A stretch of DNA of 64,000 nucleotides from Cryptomeria japonica. Taxonomy: Eukaryota > Streptophyta > Pinopsida > Cupressales > Cupressaceae. How positions within the stretch are numbered: position 1 is the first letter of the stretch; each line of letters starts with the position of its first letter. Made by a program: the position numbers and the translations under genes. Under the pieces are notes generated by a model, which worked only from the letters and a program-made list of their open reading frames with translations, ran no database searches and was not told the origin of the DNA. Shown here one piece after another: positions 55,465-64,000 of this stretch. The stretch lies in the NCBI RefSeq assembly GCF_030272615.1, contig NC_081412.1, forward strand, positions 40,292,791-40,356,790, read 5' to 3'.

Positions 55465-55795
55465 CTATCACTATTTCGCTAGTCAATAGACTGTGTTGAC
55501 CAAGGTCACTCCGAAAGTGTGACAAGTGCATAACACACAGAGAGTGCTATCACTATTTCCTAGGTCAACAAATTGCATTGACCAAGGTCATTGCGAAGCC
55601 ACAATAAGCGCATAACATGCAGAGTGCTATCGTTGTTTCATGGGTCAGTAGACTATGTTGACCAAGGTAGTTGCAAAACTATGAAATGAGAATCACATAA
55701 CATGTAGAGAGTGTCATCACTATTTTACAAGTCAACACTTTGCATGACCAAGGTGGCTACGAAACCACAAAAAGCACATAACCCTCAATCTTAGT
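55465..55795. repeat. ~82-bp tandem repeat, four copies
   Basis: Units start at CTATCACTATTTC 55465 and 55547, CTATCGTTGTTTC 55627 and TCATCACTATTTT 55715. Each goes on with GGTCAAYA, TTGACCAAGGT, CGAAACCAC and GCATAACAC. A related but more diverged stretch precedes it (55383-55460). Confidence 0.8.
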
Positions 55796-55973
55796 CAGAC
55801 TATGGGAAATTCTAGCTCAACACTTTTCTCATCAATCCAACATGTATACCTTCTACATGCAAATCTTTTGTATGGTTAGGGGTATGTTGATGGGTCCCAC
55901 CATCCACTAAGTTGTTGAGTGAGCTATGAGAGTTAGGTAGACAAATCTTTGTTGATAGGTCTATATAGGTCTA
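55796..55973. other. Short spacer before Copia-E
   Basis: No gene; ends in a doubled AGGTCTATAT just at the Copia-E breakpoint. Confidence 0.6.
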
Positions 55974-56528
55974 TATCCCTTAAATGGGTGATCCCTAACA
56001 GGATCGGTTCCTAGCAGAACCTATTGTAATGTCTTTAACCGGACAAGGCTCCTAATAGAGCGGACTTCTAAAGAGTTCAAAAAGCAGCTTGTAGGTATTC
56101 ATCCCCATCATGGTTTTTCCCAGTTGGGTTTCCACGTGAAACATATGCGTGTCATGTGCAATGCATTTGTCTTTTGATGCTTTGTTTTACCTGTTAAGCA
56201 TATGAAGGGTCTATGTTTTATGCCTATCTATAAAACATATTGAACTCACTATTGTGAAGATTTGATGATTAAGTTTACTTGTTTATGCATGAGAATATAA
56301 TGATACTATAGTATTGAGCTAAGAGGGAAGCTTATTGAGTGATTGGTTCATGACTGATTGAACTGTACTGTATATTACCGGTTGCACTCTGTTTTACCAG
56401 TATCCCTGTTTGTCAGTCATTTGGAGTATTTGCTATCAAACCGATTTTGGACTGTACTTGTGTTTGTACTAATTCACCCCCACCTCTCAGTACCAGTTTG
56501 GTACTAGTGGTTCATCATTGAGTTATCA
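55974..56528 (+). repeat. Copia-E 5' LTR, truncated
   Basis: Matches 61941-62494 from TATCCCTTAA onward. Its promoter half, including the TATA-like box, is gone. Confidence 0.9.
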
Positions 56529-56530
56529 AT

Positions 56531-56542
56531 TGGTATCAGAGC
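56531..56542 (+). other. Copia-E primer binding site
   Basis: TGGTATCAGAGC, exact initiator-Met primer site. Confidence 0.93.
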
Positions 56543-56597
56543 ACTCCAGGTCCTCTGTGTTGTAAGCTTAACTGCTTGAGGAAAAGATCCTAGTCAA

Positions 56598-57293
56598 ATG
56601 ATGAAAAGGGAAGGTCCAAAGTTTAATAGGGAAAATTTTGGTATATGGAAAGATAGGATGAAGATATTCATCAAAAGCATGGGTGTTCAACACTGGAGTT
56701 ATGTTGAAAATGTATATGTTGTTCCTACCGGTACTCTCACCGATGACCAAAAGAGAGAGATACAAGAAAATGGGCAAGTCATGGAAGCCCTCATCAGTAG
56801 TCTATCTGACATTGAGTTTATTGATGTTCAGGACAAGGCAAACCCCAAAGAGGTATGGGATGCTCTTGAAAATATCTATGGTGGTGATGAGCATGTAAAA
56901 TAGGCTAAGGAAGAAAGCCTGAGAGGGAAGTTTGAAGACATGCGGATGGTTGAAGGAGAGACCATTCAGCAATATGGAATAAGAATCAAAACAGTTGTTG
57001 GAGAAATAAAGAGTGCAGGTGGCAAAATAGAAGATTCCACTGTGGTAAGCAAAGTCCTGAGATCTCTGTTGCCGGTCTATGCAATAAGGGTCGCTTCTAT
57101 TCAGGAGCTGAGATCAATAGACAAGTCTAAGGTGTCCTTGGACTCCATCATAGCCAAGTTGATAGCCTATGAGCTGAATAGTTTTAATGGCAGTGTTCAA
57201 AAGACAGAATCAACTTTTAAAGCCTCTGCTATACCATCAGAAAAGGAAAAGAGGCTAGCACTAGTGGGGAACCTAATCAGAACAAAGAAATGA
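56598..57293 (+). pseudogene. Copia-E gag
   Basis: Starts MMKREGPKFNRENFGIW from ATG 56598 and is open except for TAG at 56901, which fits a CAG codon. It contains TIQQYGIRIKTVVGEI and LLPVYAIRVASI. The frame changes near 57280, just before MNDEEFLMEFEALLAKK. The downstream zinc knuckle has lost its first and last Cys (now Leu and Tyr), so RNA binding by Gag is probably impaired. Confidence 0.88.
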
Positions 57294-58825
57294 ATGATGA
57301 AGAGTTTTTGATGGAATTTGAAGCTCTTCTTGCCAAGAAATTTTCAAAAGGAACTGGTAAATACAAAGGTAAGCTCCCTTTGAAATTATTTTCCTGTAAC
57401 CGGATAGGACATATTGCTATGAACTATCCTAATAGTGACAACAAGGATAAACTAGAAAGGTTCAAGAAATTCAAAGGAGGAAACTGGAGAAACTGTTTTG
57501 TGGCAGTTGATGAAGGTGTCACAGATGAGGAATCAGAAGATGAAGAGAATGAAGACATTGTGTTTGTTGCTGTAAAGAAAGATGTGGCAGACAAGAAGGC
57601 TCTTGTCTCTCAGTTTGATGATTCCAATGAGTGGATCATCGACAGTGGCTGTTCTCACCATATGACTAGTGACCGGAGCAAGTTTCTATCCTTAGAGGAG
57701 TATGATGGTGGTGTGGTTCGCTTTGGCAATGATGCACCATGCATGGTCAAAGGCAGAGGGTCCATCTCTTTAAATGGAAAGAGTAGTGCTGACAATGTGT
57801 ACAGGGTTGATGGTCTTAGACACAACCTTCTAATTGTTGCCCAGCTAAATGACAGTGGCCTCACTCTGCAATTCAAGAATGGAGTTTGCAGAATCAAAGG
57901 AAAAGATGGTAAATTGGTGGCCACCAGCATGCAGACTAAAGGTAACCTATTTATTCTGAATGCAAATATAAGTACATGTCTTATGGCTAAGCTTGATGAT
58001 AGCTGGATATGGCATAGGAGACTCTGCCATGTGAACTTTGATAACATTGTGAAGGCTAGTAAGATCAAGATAGTTAGAGGGTTGTCGATGCTGAGTAAAC
58101 CGGATAATACCTTATGCAGAGAGTGTCAATTGGGGAAAATGTCTTCCTCAACCTTTAAAGGTAAATCTTTCACTACTGACAACTTGCTTGATCTTGTACA
58201 TACTGATTTGTGTGGTCCTATGAAAACTAGAAGTGTGCAGGGTGATAGGTACTGCATGATCCTCACTGATGACTGCTCAAGAATTATGTGGGTCACATTC
58301 TTGAAAGACAAGTCTGAAGCTTTTAGGAAATTCAAAGCTTTCAGAGCATTAGTGGAGAAGGAAAGCGGTAAAAGGATCAAGTGTCTCAGAACTAATCAAG
58401 GAGGGGAATTCACTTCCAGTGAATTCAACTAGTATTGTGAAGAATTTGGCATCAAGAGACAGTTGTCTCCCCCTCGGACTCCATAGCAGAATGGCCTAGC
58501 AGAGAGGAATAACCAGACTATGGTTGAAGCAGCTAGAACCATGTTGATTCAAGGAAAGGTAGCTCACACCTTTTGGAGAGAAGCAGTGAGCACTGCAGTC
58601 TACACTATGAACCGGGTACTCATCAAAAAGGGTAAGGACAAAACTTCTTATGAGTATTGGACCAGTAAGACACCTGTGGTTAGCTACTTTAAGGTATTTA
58701 GTAGCAAATGTTACATCAAGAGAAGTGAACATCAGGGTAAATTTGAAGCTAAATGTGATGAGGGAATATTTCTAGGATATTCCACCAAGATTAAAGCTTT
58801 CAAGTGCTACAACAATAGGACTTAG
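57290..58825 (+). pseudogene. Copia-E zinc knuckle, protease and integrase
   Basis: One frame, with TAG at 58430, 58484 and 58823. The degenerate knuckle FSCNRIGHIAMNYP lies near 57387. Protease Asp is in WIIDSGCSHHMTSD (about 57632). The pre-integrase HHCC-like region spans about 58010-58130. The integrase core has HTDLCG (58198) and RTNQGGEF (58388), where the second catalytic Asp expected in TDQG is Asn. QNGLAERNN (58490) carries the Glu. The integrase is therefore broken both by stops and by a catalytic change. Confidence 0.88.
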
Positions 58826-58831
58826 AGAATT

Positions 58832-60688
58832 ATGGAAAGCATCAATGTAAGAGTTGATGAATCCTTTGAGAAGACTGAGGAAACTGGCAGTGAGCAAGCT
58901 GTAAATGAACCAGTTGCAACCTTCTGGGAACTGGTTGTTAGCCAACCAAGTACTAGTAATAGTGTCCTTGAACCGGTGAATGTTGATACTGATGAAGATG
59001 AGGATGAAGAAGAAAAGCAAGAAGAACTAGTTAAGACCATTCCTCAGTATGTCAAGTTGAATCATGATCCCAAGCAGATCATAGGTGATAAGGATGCAGG
59101 AATCCTTACAAGAAGAAAGATCAGAGAAAACACATGTATGATCTCTGAATTTGAGCCTAAATCATTCAAAGAGGCTCATAAAGATGAAGATTGGATCAAG
59201 GCAATGGAAGAGGAACTTGATCACATAGAGAAAAATGGTACATGGTCCTTGGTACCCAGACCAGAGCATAAAAATGTCATTGGCACCAAATGGGTGTTCA
59301 GAAATAAGTTGAATGAGGATGGCACAGTGATTAGGAATAAAGCCAGATTGGTATGCAAAGGATATGCTCAAGAAGAAGGAGAAGACTAAGGAGAAACCTT
59401 TGCTCCTGTAGCTAGATTGGAAGGAGTTCGTATGCTTCTTGCATATGCAGCTTTTAAAAGGTTTAAAGTATATCAAATGGATGTAAAATCTGCATTCCTA
59501 AATGGTGCACTTGAAGAGGAGGTGTATATTGAGCAACCAGATGGGTTTGCCCTATCTGAAGACAGTGACATGGTATGTAGGCTACATAAAGCATTATATG
59601 GTCTAAAGCAAGCACCTAGGGCATGGTATGAGCACCTACATTCCCATCTTGTGAAGATTGGATTTGAGAGAACAAGTGAAGATAGCAATATCTACTTGAA
59701 GTCTGAAGGAGATCAGATCCTGATCTGTGAGGTTTTTGTTGATGACATTATCTTTGGAGGAGATGACAAGATGAGTCATGAGTTTGCTGATGAGATGAAG
59801 AAAGAGTTTAAGATGTCACTCATAGGGAAGATTAAGTTCTTCGTTGGACTGCAGATCTAGTAGATGAAAGATGGAATCTTCATCACTCAGTCCAAATATA
59901 TCAAAGAGGTGTTGAAGACTTTTGGCATGGAAGATAGCAAACTGGTTGGTACATCGATGGTGACTAGTTGCAAATTGACAAAAGAAGACAATTCTACACT
60001 AGTTGATGAGAAGGAATACCGATCAATGGTTGGTAAGTTGCATTATGTAGTTCATAGCAGACTAGATATTGCACATGCAGTTGGCATTACTACAAGGTTC
60101 CAAAAGAGTCCAAGAGAATCTCACTTGATTGCAGTCAAGCGGATTCTTAGGTATCTAAAGGGAACAATTGACTATGGATTGTAGTACCCATACAACAATA
60201 ATTTCAATCTGAAAGTGTTCACAGATGCTGATTTGGCAGGTAATGTGGATGACCGAAAGAGCACAACCGGTGGTGCATTCTTTCTTGGTAGTAGACTGGT
60301 CTCATGGATGAGTAAAAAGCAGAGCTGTATCTCTCAGTCTATAGTGGAAGCAGAGTATGTTGCAGCTTTCATGAACTGCACTCAGACAATTTGGATGAAG
60401 CATGTACTGGAAGGCTTCAAGATCCCTGTATCTGAACCGATAAGTATATTCTGTGATAACACAAGTGCTATCAATATATCAAAGAATCTGGTTTTACATT
60501 CTAGAACCAAGCATTTTGAGCTTAAGTATCATTTCTTGAGGGAAAAGGTTCAGAATAAAGAGATTGCACTAGAGCATGTGTCTAGTAAGGAGCAGTTAGC
60601 AGACATATTCACCAAGCCTCTCCCAAAGACAACATTTGTGCATTTGAGAGGTGAATTAGGGCTATTGCCCCTTCAGGAGGTGAACTAA
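58832..60688 (+). pseudogene. Copia-E reverse transcriptase-RNase H
   Basis: Same frame as the preceding part. Acidic linker ([14 protein letters not shown]), then RT with [42 protein letters not shown] (59474), [13 protein letters not shown] and the catalytic FVDD in [13 protein letters not shown] (59735). Stops at 59387 (TAA), 59858 (TAG TAG) and 60182 (TAG). RNase H has VFTDADLAGNVDDRKS (60212), SIVEAEYVAA and FCDNTSAINISKN, and ends LQEVN at 60688. Confidence 0.9.
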
Positions 60689-60929
60689 AAGTAATTGTTC
60701 CACATCAGTCAGGTACTGGAAAGACAAATTTTTGGTTGATTGGTGTGTTGAAGGATGCTACTCCTCAGGGGGAGCAGCATGATGAAACAGAGATGATAGT
60801 ACCTCCACTTTGGCATTATTGTCAAAGGGGGAGAAGGAGTGAAGTGAAAAGATATCTGCAGCAAATGGGAGAAGATGTGAAGCGGAGAAGATATCTTTGT
60901 ATATTACCATCAATGCCAAAGGGGGAGAT
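60689..60929 (+). other. Copia-E 3' untranslated region with polypurine tract
   Basis: CCAAAGGGGGAGAT directly before the LTR (60916-60929); a second AAAGGGGGAGA lies upstream at about 60825, as in Copia-D. Confidence 0.85.
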
Positions 60930-62494
60930 TGTTGGCATTATGTGAACCAGCATGAAGACATAATGATATTGTATGTTGTCATTGATGCCAATATGGCGAC
61001 ATGGTGTGAACCGGCACATGTGATAGGTGAAGAGAGAGAGAGAGGAACTGACATATTTATGAATCGGTTTACATGCCAAAGTGAAGCGGCATATTTGTTC
61101 AAGGTGAACCAGCATGTAGTTATGGGAACCGGCACATGGAAGCATTGTATGACTACCGATTGGTAGGTAGCTTCCACTTTAGGATTTCTGGTTGGAGTAC
61201 CTCAAGTCTGTGCGACTCAATCGGTGATCTTCATGTGATGAGTTAGCAGTATGTGTGAAGGATCTTGCATGAAGAAGACTATTCCTATCTACCTCGGGAA
61301 TGAGCGAAGTCTATCAAATGGTGATAACGCATGATGGGTTATCAGTTGCCATGAAATTTGTGGATAATGGATGATGGAGAGTGTCTTGAGATTGATTCAA
61401 GATTGTTGCATTTAATGCAATATGATTCAATGGTCAGGATTGAACCGCTTGAATTGCTTAACCTAACAGGTTTAGGGTTTAGGGTTTTTTCTACCAACCT
61501 GTATGTTTCCTATAAGGTCAATGTTGTGTTTCTTTCTAAGGTTGTTGGCAAAAGTTGTGTGTGTGTATTCTAGGGAAGTGATACGTGATTCTTGCCAGAC
61601 CAAAGGAGAGAAGAGATACCTGCAAAGTGAATGTGCAGAAGGTAAAGAGGAGCTTAAATGGATCTACATTAGCATTGAGTGTTGTTAACAAATCATTGTA
61701 TTTCCTGTTGATATCTAACCACTTCAACAGTTGTAAAATCCCCTAACAGGGTAGCCTTAACTGGCTTGATTCAAAATCCCTTAAGAGGGTGGTCTTAATA
61801 GGCTTGATTCAAATCCCTTAACCGGGTAACTTGAGGTTAATGAGTTCTGAGAAGCTATAGAGCTTAGGAGATCCTTTCAACTATTGAGTTCTTGAAATCC
61901 TCTAACAAGGTGACCCTACCGGGTTTAACCCTTAACTGAGTATCCCTTAACCGGGTGATCCCTAATAGGATTGGTTCCTAGCAGAACCTATTGTAATGTC
62001 TTTAACCGGACAAGGCTCCTAACAAAGCGGACTTCTAAAGAGTTCAAAAAGCAGCTTGTGGGTATTCATCCCCACCGTGGTTTTTCCTAGTTGGGTTTTC
62101 ACGTGAAAAATATGTGTGTCATGTGAAATGCCTTTGTCTTGTGATTCTTTGTTTTACCTGTTAAGCATATGAAGGTTCTATGTTTTATGCCTGTCTATAA
62201 AACATATTGAACTCACTTTTGTGAAGATCTGATGATTAAGTTTACCTGTTTATGCATGAGAATATAATGATACTGTAGTATTGAGCTAAGAGGGAAGCTT
62301 ATTGAGTGACCGGTTCATGACTAATTGAGTTGTATTGGATGTTACCGGTTGCACTTTGTTTTACCAGTATCCCTGTTTGTCAGTCATTTGGAGTATTTGC
62401 TATCAAACCGGTTTTGGACTGTACTTGTGTTTGTACTGATTCACCCCCCCTCTTAGTACCAGTTTGGTACTAGTGGTTCATCATTGAGTTATCA
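60930..62494 (+). repeat. Copia-E 3' LTR (1565 bp)
   Basis: TGTTGGCATTATG to GAGTTATCA. TATA-like TATAAGG at 61511-61517; mini-palindrome cluster at 61735-62040; CCCCACCGTGGTTTTTCC at 62070. Confidence 0.92.
61511..61517 (+). promoter_or_regulatory. TATA-like box of Copia-E 3' LTR
   Basis: TATAAGG in the context shared with Copia-A and Copia-D. Confidence 0.5.
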
Positions 62495-63460
62495 GAAGCT
62501 CTGTTAAAACAAAGGTTATAGAATAGAGAATAGGAAATAGGGGCTAAGGACCAAAGTAGAGAGTAGAACAATATTGAATCAAGAAAGATTATCGAAAGCA
62601 CATTTGTTGAATGTCAAAGCAAAGGTATTATTGTGTAGAGAGTTGTAAAGAGGGTTTAGCTGAGTGAGCTCAAACTTTTGAGTAGAACACAAATACAATG
62701 TGTGACGTGCAGCAGTGAGAGACAAGTGAGAGACAAGTGAGGAAGGTAGATCAGGTGAAAAAAGATATATGAAAACAAAAGATACAAAAAAGGAATTAAG
62801 ATAGAAGGTGTGTCCATATAAGCATGAGAGGACATTGAGCAGTGAGTCTGTGAATGCACAAAAGAGAAAGTTCTATTATGGAAGTAGTTGAAAGAGAGGA
62901 GGAGTAGTCTACATAAAATATAGAGGGGTGTGAATGATAAAAGTGAAGAGAAGGTATGCAAAAAGGAGAAGAATATAAGAAAAAATAGAATATTTAGAAC
63001 AAAGCATAGAAAATAGAGCACACAGAAGCATCTGCATTACATAGAGGCATGCAGAAAAGAAGGTGTTGTTGTGCATAGAGTAGAGAATAGACAAGTGTAG
63101 AAAAGAACTGAAAGCAAAAAACACAATGGGTCATACACACTGAGTGAAGTAGAAAGAAAATGAAGGACAAAGACTTTAGAAAAGAGAGTAGAGACTTGAG
63201 AGCAAAGAAAGAAAAAAAATAGAAGTGAAGAGCAAAGATCAAAGACTAGAGAGCAGAAAACACAAAAGGTTATACACATAGACTAGGGCAGAGAAAGAGG
63301 TATCAACAAAGCATAAATCAAAGCAGTGTGCAGAGACAAGAAGAGGATAGAAGGCGAAGGACAATGATTGATAATAGAGACCAAATAGAAAAGGATAGAG
63401 ATTGTGAGGAAGGAGAGTCAAGACAATATCAAGTACAAAAAAAATGAGTTAGAAAACATT
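62495..63460. other. Purine-rich stretch
   Basis: The plus strand is overwhelmingly A and G for nearly 1 kb, with recurring GAGAGCAAAGA-like words and a loose ~138-bp repetition (ACACAATGGGTCATACACAC at 63120, ACACAAAAGGTTATACACAT at 63258). Minus-strand ORFs here are low-complexity Phe/Leu/Ser frames and are not believed. Confidence 0.7.
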
Positions 63461-63800
63461 ATTTGTAACAAGGTAATTAATTATAACTAAACTTTTACTT
63501 ATTGTAATCATCTGAGTTGGTGCCTATAAATGTGTAATCAAGAGTTTACTTGTGAGGCTAGATTAGAGCAGTAGACTTTAGCACCATTTCTCACTGAGGT
63601 TTCTCCCACCATGGTTTTTCCTTGTATATATTTTGTTATGAGTTGGCCTTGTGTGTGTGAATGTTAATATCTTTGCTTATAGTTTCTTGATTTATGTCAT
63701 TAGAGATTTGATTATTTAGAAAGTTCAAGTTTTTGTTGCCACTGATTCACCCCCCCTCTCAGTGGTCCATTTGTGCTCCTTCAAGGTTCCTAATATTGGA
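63461..63800 (+). repeat. 3' end of another Copia-type LTR
   Basis: TATA-like CCTATAAATG at 63520, then CTCCCACCATGGTTTTTCC at about 63602 and GATTCACCCCCCCTCTCAGTG near 63742. These correspond in order to the blocks at the 3' ends of the Copia-A, D and E LTRs. The start is not defined. A following ATTGGATTTGAACC could be a decayed primer site. The purine-rich stretch before it may be its U3. Confidence 0.45.
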
Positions 63801-64000
63801 TTTGAACCTAATTTTCAATTCGGCAACAGTTTAACTTGAAATACAAAATTATAATTTTATAATAGGAAAAGACCCATCTTCTTGAGTTGGAGGTTAAATT
63901 CAGAGCTAGAAATCATCCTAAAAATGCCTAGGGAGTGGAAAATAAAGCAAGTGCTAAGGAGAGTGTGAATTTGGACTCACAATTAAGGATTACAATTTTT
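63801..64000. other. Window end, no feature
   Basis: AT-rich; could be the internal start of the element suggested at 63461-63800. Nothing recognised. Confidence 0.4.

Larger units (their letters stand above)
55974..62494 (+). mobile_element. Copia-E: Ty1/Copia element with truncated 5' LTR
   Basis: 3' LTR 60930-62494 is complete (1565 bp). The 5' LTR keeps only its last 555 bases (55974-56528), so about 1.01 kb is missing. Primer site and polypurine tract are canonical. Gag-pol is full length, with one frameshift and about nine stops. The shared LTR parts differ by about 6%, mostly C/T and G/A changes. No target duplication can be tested on the left. Confidence 0.92.

Noticed and set aside
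61470-61490. Interstitial telomere repeat (TTTAGGG)
   Set aside because: Only two units, within a Copia LTR; expected by chance and not an array.
62656-63421. Minus-strand ORFs rich in Phe, Leu and Ser
   Set aside because: Low-complexity frames caused by the purine bias of the other strand.

Overview
The window is nuclear DNA of a land plant, AT-rich and made almost entirely of LTR retrotransposons. The nesting and the low gene density suggest a large-genome seed plant; a conifer is my guess, but nothing here proves it. I see one convincing host gene: a single-exon ATL-type RING-H2 ubiquitin ligase on the minus strand (50838-51374).

Layout. (1) 1-6136: Gypsy-1, an old Ty3/Gypsy-type element without pol; its 5' LTR is cut by the window edge. 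(2) 6137-6890: two tandem ~370-bp units carrying 5S-rRNA-derived sequence. (3) 8335-9840: a LINE-like 3' region on the minus strand. (4) 9861-48439: a three-level nest. The outer Copia-A (target duplication ACAAC) holds Gypsy-B (10598-35270, duplication TTTTC) inside its 5' LTR. Gypsy-B holds Copia-C (14300-21544, minus strand, duplication CATAT). Copia-A also holds Copia-D (39020-46365, duplication CTTAT) inside its RNase H region. All four duplications are exact, so the order of events can be read. By eye the LTR divergences are about 10% (A), 9% (D), 2% (B) and 0.6% (C), which agrees with the nesting. (5) 48445-55970: low-copy-looking intergenic DNA around the ATL gene. (6) 55974-62494: Copia-E, a relative of A and D whose 5' LTR is truncated. 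(7) 62495-64000: a purine-rich stretch ending in another Copia-type LTR 3' end.

Gypsy-B is the most interesting part. It is a very large Tat/Ogre-like element (about 17.4 kb without Copia-C) with gag, protease, a G-patch domain, RT, RNase H, a second RNase H and integrase in sense. Behind integrase it has an antisense gene for a plant mobile domain (PMD) protein. Upstream of each of the two transcription units lies an array of a short CpG-rich core, TAGCGCRT-like, repeated at almost exactly 21 bp. The arrays total about 48 units and point in the direction of the gene they precede. Most variants of the core look like CpG-deamination products of AGCGCGT. I propose, as inference only, that arrays and PMD protein form an element-encoded regulatory or anti-silencing pair.

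Copia-C is the youngest element, with one stop and one homopolymer frameshift. Its 2-kb leader carries a fragment of a cytosolic ribosomal protein eS7 gene in antisense orientation, plus four copies of a small hairpin-forming repeat.
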